Of a stretch of 28,139 nt of DNA, positions 7,501 through 14,300 are shown in pieces (the first letter of the stretch is position 1; every line of letters begins with the position of its first letter). This DNA comes from a virus, in IMG/VR virus record IMGVR_UViG_3300032893_000237, positions 1 through 28,139 of that record. One strand, written 5' to 3'. The position numbers and the translations under genes were made by a program. Below the pieces are notes generated by a model. That model saw only the letters and a program-made list of their open reading frames with translations, was not told the DNA's origin and searched no databases.

Positions 7501-9775
7501 GTGCTGTAATCGCGCTCGCTCCCTCGTATGTGATATCGCAATCAATCGTTGCACCCGTTGGTGTCAATGCTTTCTGATCGACAATCTCCACTTCCGGCAA
7601 TGGGTGTGTGTAAAAATCGATCTCGCTACCATAGCATACAGCATTTTGTAAAATCGCTCCTGCCGGTGGATCAGGTACAATGTAAGATCGCACATAATAA
7701 TGTTCTTTATCGGATAGCCCTTCTACCGTAACACTCCACTCTCCAAGGGCATTACTATCTTTACAGACCACCGTATCGTCAAGCGTCGGATTCGGATGCG
7801 TTGCATAACAAAATCCTCGCCGCTTGATCGATAATTCCGTCTCAAGAACATGCATCGTCAATAATGCTGAACCGCCTGCCACATCTGTTACTGATACTGT
7901 TTTTAGAATTGCCAGCCATATCGGATTAATAATGGGATTCCCAAAATACGGATACCCGACACCCAAGACTGCCCATCCACCCGGCGATACTATGAAAAGA
8001 ATTCCTTTCACTGTATCCATTCCTGCGCTTGGGAAATAGCCGGGATTTATATTCTCCATGCAATTCCCTGCTGCATTGGCTGTGCGGTATGAGAAGTTCA
8101 TGACTAACGGCGGAGTCGTAGAGTGCACTATCTGTCCATAACCAAAAGTTTGATCTGGGTCCGGATATCCGGCGGCGCTCAAAACACAGCGCACATTATT
8201 TTCCTTGTCTACATCGCACCCTAAATTCGGCGTACGATTGACATAAGCTCCACTGCCACCATTCCAAGAAGGTAATTCCGTCAAATCTCCTCTGCCCATA
8301 CCGTCATAGCCGGGAAATGCGCAACTTGTCTTGTACATTTTATCTTTTACCCATATCACACTTCCATCCTGGCCGCCATATATTGAAGTTCCCGGGCTAC
8401 CGCCACCATGCGGCGTGCCCGTTTCAATTGCATAATATGTAGAATAAGCTGGCGTGTAAATATATCCGGGATTATTCAGCGGTTCCTGCGTATTTATTAC
8501 TGTTTCGGGACTATATGATGCACCAAATGCATTTACAGCGTATGCTTTAATGGTGTAGCTCTGATTACCAAAGGGAAGTCCGCTTAACCACAGGTGATAC
8601 GTAAAATCAGGAACCGTGTCAGTGTGCCATTCTTCCTCAATTGCATTTTTATATAAAAATCCTGTTTCCGTGATTGGTGCATCACCGGGGTCTACAATGA
8701 TTCCCGAACAGTAGACATCATCGTCATCTTCACTGTACACTAAATCGGTTGTTACCGTCGGTGTCGGCGGTGCATACCCATTCGAAAGAAAATATCCTTT
8801 GCTACATGCACCGATCAAATTGTTTGCAATCGGATTATATACAACCATGCCGGAGCTGCCGGAGCTGTCTAAATTGGCGTCGTACGGCGGCGCGTACGCA
8901 TTCAAAATTCCATTATACAATCGTAAAATCGGGTGCGCTCCCGATCCGATGAACGTGCTAATCCATACTCCACCTCCTCCATCGATGTCAATGCACTTCG
9001 GCGTGTACCCCACAATAACGCTGCTTTGGTCCGTTACAGCGTACGTTGCCGGATCGATAGCAACCAGCGTCGTTGCGGTCGCGTGTCCCACCAACAATAT
9101 CCTATTCGTCAACGCATCATACGCCCCATGTCTGCCCACCCAATCTCCCGTGCTGGACAGCGTCGGCAGGCCGGCAGAAATTGTTGTCAACAGCGCACCG
9201 GCCGTTGAATACACTTTTATCTGTCCGTTGTAGCAATCACACACCCAGATTGTATTCGTACTATCGCAGTACAATGTATCACACACATTTCCATCAAACA
9301 CCCTGTCTGTCGTACCAATTTGTGTTGTTTGTTGGTTCAGCAGTGAAAATTTGTAGAGATATCCATGGAAAACTCCCGGACTGTATAAAAATGCTCCTGA
9401 CGCCCAATACACATCTGATCCGTGTATCCCGCAAGTTGTTGGTCGGCCGTTACTGTAGTTGGGCGCCGTTTGTCCTGGGAAATACGTGGTTGTTCCGTCA
9501 TACGCGATCTTACACCAGCAATTTCCACCGCTGTATCCTGCGCCATACATATTCCCCAGAGTATCGGGAATCAACCAATGTTGGCTCAATCCGTTGCTGT
9601 TGCTGCCCGGCATCGAAGGAGTGTTGAATGTCATTTTCTTCAGCAATGTTCCGTTCGGGTCCGTAATCCAGATATTCATCCCGTCCGTGTACCATGCATT
9701 TCCGTTGGAATCGATCGCGGCATTCTGGCTCGTGTTGAAATCCGCATTGTAATATGGCGTCCATGTCAATGCCAT
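4565..9775 (-). CDS. Giant mosaic tail protein: beta-propellers, FN3-like modules and gp10-like C-terminus (1736 aa)
   Basis: The start ATG at 9775 overlaps the previous stop as TAATG. Visible layout by approximate residue: 1-335 propeller-like repeats (IDSNGNAWYTDG, DSTNTIWVCDCYNGQIKVYS); 338-431 a fibronectin-III-like module (GIIVDPG...ITETGFLY...YTIKAYAVNAFG); 440-620 a second propeller-like block; 623-720 and 725-810 two more FN3-like modules with the RGFCYATHPNPTLDD / RGVVVSLNPNPTLSD signature and YHIRAYATN; 930-1200 a third propeller-like block; 1230-1736 the closing part of phage tail-stabilisation propellers (GDEIVALAPMGESLFVGKKRS, VFFNDEVYWCDYNGIHSLS). The last part suggests a P22 gp10-like tail-hub plug. 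The FN3 modules are of a type common in secreted Bacteroidota proteins, so this looks like a phage core gene enlarged by host-type domains. It has no signal peptide. Confidence 0.75.
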   Translation of the reverse strand: MALTWTPYYNADFNTSQNAAIDSNGNAWYTDGMNIWITDPNGTLLKKMTFNTPSMPGSNSNGLSQHWLIPDTLGNMYGAGYSGGNCWCKIAYDGTTTYFPGQTAPNYSNGRPTTCGIHGSDVYWASGAFLYSPGVFHGYLYKFSLLNQQTTQIGTTDRVFDGNVCDTLYCDSTNTIWVCDCYNGQIKVYSTAGALLTTISAGLPTLSSTGDWVGRHGAYDALTNRILLVGHATATTLVAIDPATYAVTDQSSVIVGYTPKCIDIDGGGGVWISTFIGSGAHPILRLYNGILNAYAPPYDANLDSSGSSGMVVYNPIANNLIGACSKGYFLSNGYAPPTPTVTTDLVYSEDDDDVYCSGIIVDPGDAPITETGFLYKNAIEEEWHTDTVPDFTYHLWLSGLPFGNQSYTIKAYAVNAFGASYSPETVINTQEPLNNPGYIYTPAYSTYYAIETGTPHGGGSPGTSIYGGQDGSVIWVKDKMYKTSCAFPGYDGMGRGDLTELPSWNGGSGAYVNRTPNLGCDVDKENNVRCVLSAAGYPDPDQTFGYGQIVHSTTPPLVMNFSYRTANAAGNCMENINPGYFPSAGMDTVKGILFIVSPGGWAVLGVGYPYFGNPIINPIWLAILKTVSVTDVAGGSALLTMHVLETELSIKRRGFCYATHPNPTLDDTVVCKDSNALGEWSVTVEGLSDKEHYYVRSYIVPDPPAGAILQNAVCYGSEIDFYTHPLPEVEIVDQKALTPTGATIDCDITYEGASAITARGVVVSLNPNPTLSDTVFTSEDEDDLFTAILSGLAPETQYHIRAYATNDEGTAYSADDLLNTLPDLGRMDIAIWNYLNEVRLTTGNTDKDVSRMVGFRKKTYSWATPDAAQDRMILDMACGSPWRYAVLLDGLESAAQTDASSPLAAGSYALKVALGTDDGQIRQAVEAHAGAVQEIALKYSVDSAGERFALSGGFIYRPDKTTPNVINKYSAEDYTFVKALQIASATNFTFRDILVMGGYLWVLYTIDDGNHYLYLAKIALSDFTAVIVTTHLNIATTEHGSPQITYWGAYSCRTAFCVTDGTYIYVASTTLDIADPPIGIAQYDVTVAELAHSITFQGPNTDRIREIDSLCYAGGYLYGVTSHSNDRTSYIFKALCSTLAVTNWLDTGAIQQYPSVCVCNGFLYDTCPSGGYTIEKRSITDLSLVSSWPIAAATAAAVGTDGAELYAHVTLAATKVVYKNVDVDGTTYTTHAQYQVVVTNTTLNLLLAGTLLYGDGFIIDLAPTVFTISLDGTQRLDFKLLVSAGGIPPRLRYAYVYIEKDGSGFYRVLQRDLSVVTNDTTGVVTEETWEADPYYNPATKHFYHRTTTISIRESDYRTVGDAVAANIDQVAYQGIGAEIDADMGRAYDATGIVKYLTGCTIGAKTFIGNVLIGSAIGTTYQYPNTVFVCAASGDAMMQVDIFAYDGTHTIDVEYGDGDEIVALAPMGESLFVGKKRSVVVLTPSGSTYERDRLTQAVGVCSQRSVVFFNDEVYWCDYNGIHSLSTREFKTINTEWIEDWKALTAAQKEGASCAIDRVNKLLIVNAAGMQWSYDLENGGWMQMELADVPKLMKVAMDGTIDLLMDGKLCTLNKSGATLHDGASYTMSWESNKIEPLKEAGGGNALDVLLIGWVIQYKTDVPITVSMFLDDAETAAATYTLPATENIKELYAPLGSMCKGSRIRFDAAATMANQKVKIESADVYYDPMVAGGDMDGRS

Positions 9776-10461
9776 TACAACGGTACCTCGTCATTCAAAA
9801 ATGTTCTCGTCAAAATCATCTTCGCTCCTGCCACCCGTGCAATGTCGGAATTGCTGCCAAAGTACGTTACACTCCCGCCGGTCGATCCGGTAATGAGAAA
9901 ATAATTATCAGTATCCTGCGCTTGGCTGTAATCTTCAAACACAACCGTAAAGTTTTTAAAATAATCATCGGCAAATCCGGTGTCCGCAAAATTCAACGTG
10001 CTCGGCGCCGTCAACGACGCGAGCTGCACGATCTGTATTTCCGTCAATTCCTGCCACGCGTCGATCCACACGCTGCCGTTCCAATACGGACGAATCCACA
10101 ACCCCAGCCGGTCTATCGTTACGCCGGCATCATACCTGCTTGTCTTCCGGTACGTCGCCGCAAACAATGTGATATCCGCACCGTTATGTTCAGCAACATG
10201 AAAATTGTGTATATCCACCGGCGACAGATAGCTAATGCACTGCACAGTAGGATTGAGATAATTTGTTCCCGCTGGATTCGTGATTTGCGGATATCCGCCG
10301 TCCGTGTCATTGGCAAATTTCTTCGCATACCCATCCATCTGCTCCAACCATCCACGATGCCGGTACCGCACAAAGTTGATCGCTTCCCGCGCGCTTCCTA
10401 CCGGCGGATTACCCAACGCTGTTACCAAGCCGCCAAAATTATTTATGAGCTTCGATGCCAA
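9775..10461 (-). CDS. Tail-stabilisation (gp10-like) N-terminal part, separate gene (228 aa)
   Basis: The first usable start is TTG at 10461: a TGA in the same frame lies just upstream at about 10480 and no ATG occurs until far inside. A G-rich/AAAG tract upstream could serve as ribosome binding site. The protein begins with INNFGGLVTALGN...AREAINFVRYRHRGWLEQMDGY, the N-terminal signature of phage tail beta-propeller proteins related to P22 gp10 (NF-GGL, an A...N pair, then an R-x-G-x-L-x-x-x-x-G-Y stretch). The rest is beta-rich with aromatic repeats. It lacks the closing propeller blades, which appear instead at the end of the next gene. I infer the two products form one tail component. Confidence 0.65.
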   Translation of the reverse strand: MASKLINNFGGLVTALGNPPVGSAREAINFVRYRHRGWLEQMDGYAKKFANDTDGGYPQITNPAGTNYLNPTVQCISYLSPVDIHNFHVAEHNGADITLFAATYRKTSRYDAGVTIDRLGLWIRPYWNGSVWIDAWQELTEIQIVQLASLTAPSTLNFADTGFADDYFKNFTVVFEDYSQAQDTDNYFLITGSTGGSVTYFGSNSDIARVAGAKMILTRTFLNDEVPL

Positions 10462-10493
10462 TTCTTTTTCTTTCCCCCCTCATTTCTTATTCT

Positions 10494-10541
10494 TCCCTTT
10501 ATCAAAGGGGAGATGTCCCGCCTTGCGGGACAGAGGGGTTA
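10494..10541 (-). repeat. REP-like palindromic element, copy 1
   Basis: Read on the minus strand, the element starts AACCCCTCTGTCCCGC, turns back through GCGGGACA, continues ATCTCCCCTTT and ends AAAGGG. It has two hairpins: an 8-base-pair stem TGTCCCGC/GCGGGACA (10514-10521 with 10525-10532, 3-base loop) and a 6-base-pair stem CCCTTT/AAAGGG (10495-10500 with 10504-10509). The first bases overlap the stop codon of the preceding gene. This layout matches a repeat family that I recall as common between genes in Bacteroidota-related chromosomes. There is no T-tract of terminator type. Confidence 0.7.
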
Positions 10542-11447
10542 CTTATTTTCCTTCTCTGCTTTCTTCTTTGCCTCTGCGTCCGCAGCAGCGTAAAAATCCT
10601 TCACGCTCTTTGCGACCTCAGGCGGTATCGCTTCCCTCTTGCCGCGGTCGATCATAAATCTCTGCACAATGTCGTTGATCAAGATTTGATTGTTCTCCGG
10701 AGGAATGTCGATCGCGTTATCGATCGTGTCATCCGTGTACAGCGCTGGCTTCCCTTTGATTTCTCCTGCAACGGTCCCCAGAACATTCGCCTCCGAACCA
10801 CCTGAGAGCAGAATCGTATCGCCTCTTTGATACCATAACACTTCCTTCCGCATCTGGTAATCATTTCCATGATCATAAAAAACATTCGGATCCGTTGTTC
10901 CGACAAACATTCTATTTTTTTGTCCCGGCGTTGTCGTTCCCATGTCATCGCCGAGGTAATTGAACTCTTTAAAGGATAGGTTGCTTACATCGATGCTTGT
11001 TTCCGACAGCGACCGCGTCACCCATACCTTTGCATTATTCGCTCCCAGATCGATAGCCGTTCCGCTGATCAACGCAAATGTTGCCACGGCGCCGCCCTCT
11101 GTAATACGTGCGGTGAAATTCCCGGCAACGACTCCCGCCGCATCGAGCACGACATGAAGAATCGAACCCGCGATAAATTCTCCGCTTGATCTTGTGATTG
11201 TTAATTCCGTCGCATCGATCCCCGTAATTTCTGTTGTAAGAAATTCTTGATCCGCTGCTACGGTCAAGATCACCGGTTGATTGTAAAACGGATCGTCCAA
11301 TCCGTCCAACACCCGGTACATATTCATCACCGCGTCATTGATGTACGCCTGCCGAATCGTATCGAATATATCCTGCCGTGTTATATTGCCGGCCAATCTC
11401 CGGCAGATCTCATCTAACTTTCCGTATGTCAATGAATTTTTCGGCAT
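10539..11447 (-). CDS. Putative neck/tail structural protein (302 aa)
   Basis: A TTG start at 11453 is possible, but the ATG at 11447 with AAGGAA upstream is preferred. N-terminal 60 residues are helical (LDEICRRLAGNITRQDIFDTIRQAYINDAVM), as in head-tail adaptors. Residues 60-160 form a beta-rich module (ITGIDATELTITRSSGEFI, RITEGGAVATFAL). The C-terminal 80 residues are mixed helix and end in a charged Lys/Glu/Ala tail (AAADAEAKKKAEKENK). It sits between an adaptor-like gene and the gp10-like tail gene, so a neck or tail-hub connector role is inferred. I do not recognise the family by sequence. Confidence 0.6.
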   Translation of the reverse strand: MPKNSLTYGKLDEICRRLAGNITRQDIFDTIRQAYINDAVMNMYRVLDGLDDPFYNQPVILTVAADQEFLTTEITGIDATELTITRSSGEFIAGSILHVVLDAAGVVAGNFTARITEGGAVATFALISGTAIDLGANNAKVWVTRSLSETSIDVSNLSFKEFNYLGDDMGTTTPGQKNRMFVGTTDPNVFYDHGNDYQMRKEVLWYQRGDTILLSGGSEANVLGTVAGEIKGKPALYTDDTIDNAIDIPPENNQILINDIVQRFMIDRGKREAIPPEVAKSVKDFYAAADAEAKKKAEKENK

Positions 11448-11470
11448 TTCCAATTCCTTCTATATTTCAC

Positions 11471-11557
11471 TTATGAGCGCCGCTGATTGAGGATGACCTG
11501 CACATCGAAGGATCCTATAATCTCATGCCAACCGTCGTTTCCGCTCACTTTTACCAC
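11471..11557 (-). CDS. Possible 28-residue ORF in the gap between two neck genes
   Basis: The 140-base gap holds a GTG-initiated frame of 28 codons (VVKVSGNDGWHEIIGSFD..., ending NQRRS). The beta-strand-like, tryptophan-containing sequence resembles the short WVKV-G-xWk repeats found on small phage structural proteins. I see no clear ribosome binding site, and in-frame TAG codons lie just upstream. It may be a real micro-protein, the remnant of a larger gene, or chance. The rest of the gap shows nothing further. Confidence 0.3.
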   Translation of the reverse strand: MVKVSGNDGWHEIIGSFDVQVILNQRRS

Positions 11558-11584
11558 GTTCTACCGTCTAACTTCTTGCTTCTA

Positions 11585-12445
11585 TCATTGTTTTACCGGC
11601 ATCACATTCAACCTTGCATCCGTCAACGCCTGTTGATATGCGCGTGAAAGAATTTCGCCGTGCCAGTATTTTTTTAGTTTCAAGTCCGCAGCATCCGGAT
11701 CCGTTTCCAGCACGATCACATTCAGTACACTGGCTGCTAAAATATTTCCCGTGGGCAAATTTTCTCCTGCCAGTACCACAGTGCTGTCATCCGTTCGTGA
11801 TTCGATCCTTCCGCCGTACGTCGCAGTAGCCGTTCCAAAGGCAATCAACTTGTTCACATCGCCGTTTACAAAGGCACGACTCATTGTGGCCGTCAACGTT
11901 CTCGTTGCCGCAGTGTATGCTCCTGCCGCTGTGCTCCAGAATCCGGATCCCACTGCTGTCGTGATCGGAACAATATCCGTCGGCGTCGAGATATACCGAA
12001 CGTACGCCGATCCACTGGCAATTCCCGCCGTTACGATTACGCCGTTCTCTTCCCAGAATACCGGCTTCGTAGCACTCGGAACGATCATCCTATTCGTTCC
12101 TGCTTTCACGTCTTCGATATCGTTCGGCGGCACGGGGTAAAAACTTACACTCGGCAGCCCGGCATTGCGTACGCCCAGCACAAGAAACGCATCCACCGGT
12201 TTGATCACCATTCCATTGTTCGTCAACGCGCCGCTTTCTTTGACGTATTCCGGAAACATCGTCTCGAATCGTTCCGGGCCGTATTCCAAAAACTTTTCTT
12301 TCAGAAAATCCCGTACCGCTTCGTTCACCTTCTGTGTAAGATACGCGCTCGTGTACGGCTGCACATCATCCGTCGCCAGGAGTCTCGGCGTTTTCAGCAG
12401 GCGCGCAAGATTCAAAACAATGATATTAAAATTCGTCGTTGCCAT
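11585..12445 (-). CDS. Putative head-tail adaptor/neck protein with beta insertion (286 aa)
   Basis: Start and previous stop overlap as TAATG, which indicates tight coupling. The N-terminal 60 residues are helical (YTSAYLTQKVNEAVRDFLKE), followed by a strand-rich part (GMVIKPVDAFLVLGVR, RMIVPSATKPVFWEENGVI) like connector or adaptor proteins. Residues about 165-245 form an Ala/Thr-rich beta segment (AATRTLTATMSRAF..., YGGRIESRTDDSTVVLAGE) that looks like an inserted module. The C-terminus returns to helix (LKLKKYWHGEILSRAYQQA). Role inferred from position between capsid and tail genes; I cannot name a family with certainty. Confidence 0.6.
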   Translation of the reverse strand: MATTNFNIIVLNLARLLKTPRLLATDDVQPYTSAYLTQKVNEAVRDFLKEKFLEYGPERFETMFPEYVKESGALTNNGMVIKPVDAFLVLGVRNAGLPSVSFYPVPPNDIEDVKAGTNRMIVPSATKPVFWEENGVIVTAGIASGSAYVRYISTPTDIVPITTAVGSGFWSTAAGAYTAATRTLTATMSRAFVNGDVNKLIAFGTATATYGGRIESRTDDSTVVLAGENLPTGNILAASVLNVIVLETDPDAADLKLKKYWHGEILSRAYQQALTDARLNVMPVKQ

Positions 12446-13062
12446 TAAAATCCTATCCTATCGCTCGAATGTTCATGCCGCAGAATCCCTGCGAACGTTT
12501 CTTTCCACGTTTCATACTTCGCCGTTTCTGCACGATCGAGATATTCTGCCTGGCGTTTTCCATCGCCTGTCAATCTCGCTAGTACTCCGACCATCATCAC
12601 ATAATCCCAGCGCTTATCTGTCACCGGATCCGCACCGAAGGCCAACGCTACCGTGGGATTGCCGTATGCAAGATATCCCAGCGTCGCATCTTCCACCGGT
12701 ACCGGCCACACACTCAGCTGTCCCGCCCATGCATATCCTTTCAATGGCTGCGCCGACGGAACGATACGTGAACTGTACCGGTCCCATTCGTCCGGGTTCT
12801 CGATTATCTCCAGCGGCCTTCGCCATCCTTCCGGTGTGATGAATGCCCGGATCTTCGCAACACTGGCAGGAATCGCATACGTATTCGTCCCGGCCACCAG
12901 CGCTATCGTGCCTGAGACTTTATACGCTTTAAACACGTCGCTAATTTCTTCATAGATACTTTGCAATTCGTCCAGCACGCCGTTTCTGGTGAATGCATGT
13001 TCGCCCTTCTGCCCTACCTTAAACAGCACATCGGCAACGATCTTGTCTACACGGTTCGCCAT
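12445..13062 (-). CDS. Putative head-tail adaptor (gp4-like position), 205 aa
   Basis: The ATG at 13062 lies one base after the upstream stop (TGACATG). The N-terminus is helical (VDKIVADVLFKVGQ, GVLDELQSIYEEISDVFKAY), then a strand pair with TIALVAGTNTYAIPASVAKIR. A 'V-G-x-x-x-Y-x-x-P' turn after an N-terminal helix bundle is typical of phage adaptor proteins that dock under the portal. The C-terminal half has YVMMVGVLARLTGDGKR and a final helix with EYLDRAETAKYETWKETF, also usual in adaptors. It lies where P22 encodes gp4, after the capsid region and before the gp10-like gene. It has no signal peptide, unlike the gene before it. Confidence 0.65.
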   Translation of the reverse strand: MANRVDKIVADVLFKVGQKGEHAFTRNGVLDELQSIYEEISDVFKAYKVSGTIALVAGTNTYAIPASVAKIRAFITPEGWRRPLEIIENPDEWDRYSSRIVPSAQPLKGYAWAGQLSVWPVPVEDATLGYLAYGNPTVALAFGADPVTDKRWDYVMMVGVLARLTGDGKRQAEYLDRAETAKYETWKETFAGILRHEHSSDRIGF

Positions 13063-13063
13063 G

Positions 13064-13414
13064 TCAGTTCGCCCACAGACGGCTTATAAAACCTGTTCCG
13101 CTCTTGGCCTTGCGATACACATATTTGGCATATTCGATCAGCTGCCAATGTTCGCCTTTATATACCGTCCGCCATGTCGTGTCATTGTTCGTACGGAACA
13201 GCAGCGTATCGCTGCCGGAACTTTCATTCGTAATCGTCAGCTGCACCACAGCATAATCACCGCTCACGGCAAGCGTGTCCGGTGTCGTGGTGATCTTCTT
13301 TTCACTCGTCACCTGAATGCTCAGAGGTTTCCAGTTCTGGCTGTAACAGACATCGGCACAGCTGGTCATCATCAACATTGCCGTGCCGATCAAGATCAAT
13401 ACAATTTTTTTCAT
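13064..13414 (-). CDS. Predicted lipoprotein in the head-tail gene cluster (116 aa)
   Basis: An open frame reaches 13483, but its first 23 codons are REP-like repeat sequence; ATG at 13414 with AAAGGAGAAAGG upstream is the convincing start. The protein begins MKKIVLILIGTAMLMMTSC, a lipoprotein signal with invariant Cys at residue 19 (position -3 is Met, so the lipobox is not perfect). Mature part is beta-rich (YAVVQLTITNESSGSDTLLF, TTWRTVYKGEHW), resembling short phage proteins made of a single beta sandwich ('TITN...LFR...W.T...G'). It stops one base before the adaptor gene and is therefore co-expressed with virion genes. Possible roles are superinfection exclusion or a surface-displayed phage product; these are guesses. 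Confidence 0.65.
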   Translation of the reverse strand: MKKIVLILIGTAMLMMTSCADVCYSQNWKPLSIQVTSEKKITTTPDTLAVSGDYAVVQLTITNESSGSDTLLFRTNNDTTWRTVYKGEHWQLIEYAKYVYRKAKSGTGFISRLWAN

Positions 13415-13433
13415 ACGTGCCTTTCTCCTTTGC

Positions 13434-13470
13434 TCTCCCCCTTTCTGGAGGGGGAGATACAGAGGGGGTT
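13434..13470 (-). repeat. REP-like palindromic element, copy 2 (short form)
   Basis: On the minus strand this reads AACCCCCTCTGTATCTCCCCC, then GGGGGAGA. It shares the AACCCC-TCTGT head and the ATCTCCCC/GGGGAG hairpin with the element at 10494-10541, but lacks the internal GTCCCGC hairpin. The stem is 8 base pairs (13434-13441 with 13450-13457). It lies between two genes and ends about 20 bases before the lipoprotein start, so its edge adjoins the ribosome binding site of that gene. Confidence 0.65.
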
Positions 13471-13479
13471 GCTGATTCA

Positions 13480-13920
13480 TCACTTTTTCTGCGCCGGTTT
13501 CGGAGCAGCAGTCGCGGCAGGCGCGGCCGGTTTCGGAGCAGCAGTCGCGGCAGGCGCGGCCGGAGCTGCCGGAGCTGTTGGCGTTTCGACATCGCCGGTT
13601 TCTTCCGTCTCATTTTTTGCCCGTTTGGCAATCACGCCCTGGGCATACTCATACACGTCCACCAGCTCGTCTTCCGTCAACGTCTTCAACAGATCATGCA
13701 CGGTTTGTGTCTGGAACGTTTTTTTGAATGCGTAGTCGTCCAGATTATCCTTTCCGTCCGACAGCTCATACAGGTTCGGATGGGTCCGCAATAACGCTTC
13801 TCCCAATCCCGCCGGCACGTCACACGACGGTTTGAATTCATACTTCGCGCCGCCTTTGCTAATCGTGTGCGGTAATTCCACGGTTCCCGGTTTTATCCGG
13901 AGCTTTATGGTGTCACCCAT
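13480..13920 (-). CDS. Head-region accessory protein with Pro/Ala repeat tail (146 aa)
   Basis: ATG at 13920 follows AAAGGAAACAAGACA. Residues 1-60 look like a beta-rich fold (MGDTIKLRIKPGTVELPHTI), and a short helical segment follows (TVHDLLKTLTEDELVDVYEYAQ). From about residue 113 the chain becomes a low-complexity Ala/Pro/Lys tail (TAPAAPAAPAATAAPKPA...) that includes an exact tandem duplication. I recognise no family. Position among capsid accessory genes suggests a virion or head-completion role. The tail is probably disordered. Confidence 0.65.
   Translation of the reverse strand: MGDTIKLRIKPGTVELPHTISKGGAKYEFKPSCDVPAGLGEALLRTHPNLYELSDGKDNLDDYAFKKTFQTQTVHDLLKTLTEDELVDVYEYAQGVIAKRAKNETEETGDVETPTAPAAPAAPAATAAPKPAAPAATAAPKPAQKK
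13496..13561 (-). repeat. Exact 33-base tandem duplication inside a coding region
   Basis: Two adjacent identical 33-base units (13496-13528 and 13529-13561) begin GGTTTCGGAGCAGCAGTCGC on the plus strand. The unit is 11 codons, so the frame is kept and the protein gains a repeated AAPAATAAPKP segment. Perfect identity points to a recent duplication. Confidence 0.9.
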
Positions 13921-13937
13921 TGTCTTGTTTCCTTTCT

Positions 13938-13965
13938 CCCGGTACGATCAATCGACCGCACCGGG
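13938..13965 (-). other. Strong hairpin ahead of the 146-aa gene
   Basis: CCCGGT (13938-13943) pairs with ACCGGG (13960-13965), and the interior also pairs (CGGTC with GATCG around a GATT loop, one G-T in between), for a nearly continuous 12-base-pair stem. There is no following T-tract on the minus strand, so it is not a standard terminator. It ends a few bases before the AAAGGA ribosome binding site and might be an RNA-processing or stability element. Confidence 0.5.
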
Positions 13966-13986
13966 AAATAAAAGTTTCTTAATTCG

Positions 13987-14265
13987 TTACGATCCGATAG
14001 AGGTATAATTCCACGTCCCATCGGCGAGACCGGCCGTGCCGCTCTTTTTGTAGAGCTTCTGCGCACCAGTCGTGTCATCTTGGATCGTGCTTCCGTTAGG
14101 TGCTTTATCGAAACTTCCGGCACTAATCGCTGTCGACGGCGCAGGATAGATGATCCGGTGAATCGGCCCAATGTCATCCTGCAACACTTCCACTCGTGTT
14201 CCATCCGGATATCCAAAATCGGATATGTGAGCGTCCGGCACGCTGCGTAATACTGTTACACTCAT
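13987..14265 (-). CDS. Small putative capsid decoration/head-fibre protein (92 aa)
   Basis: ATG at 14265 follows AAAGGACATAGT. The N-terminal half is strand-rich (MSVTVLRSVPDAHISDFG, GTRVEVLQDDIGPIHRIIY). The C-terminal part has APNGSTIQDDTTGAQKLYKK and ends GTWNYTSIGS, the 'aPnGs-i-D...g-lY-k-G' pattern seen in phage head-fibre and decoration proteins. It lies three genes after the major capsid protein with no signal peptide. A decoration role is inferred from motif and place. Confidence 0.6.
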   Translation of the reverse strand: MSVTVLRSVPDAHISDFGYPDGTRVEVLQDDIGPIHRIIYPAPSTAISAGSFDKAPNGSTIQDDTTGAQKLYKKSGTAGLADGTWNYTSIGS

Positions 14266-14300
14266 ACTATGTCCTTTCTCCGCTCTCGCAGAAATAATGT

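Noticed and set aside
9754-10593. 279-residue plus-strand frame across the gp10-like gene and a REP element
   Set aside because: Basic, low-quality composition, antisense to a recognisable gene and reading through a repeat.
13415-13483. Upstream extension of the lipoprotein frame (MMNQQPPLYLPLQKGG)
   Set aside because: It is translated REP-like repeat; the ATG at 13414 has a good ribosome binding site and gives a proper lipoprotein signal.
13394-13561. Possible CRISPR-like repeats near the palindromic element
   Set aside because: Only two units, directly adjacent without spacers, and inside a coding frame: a tandem duplication.
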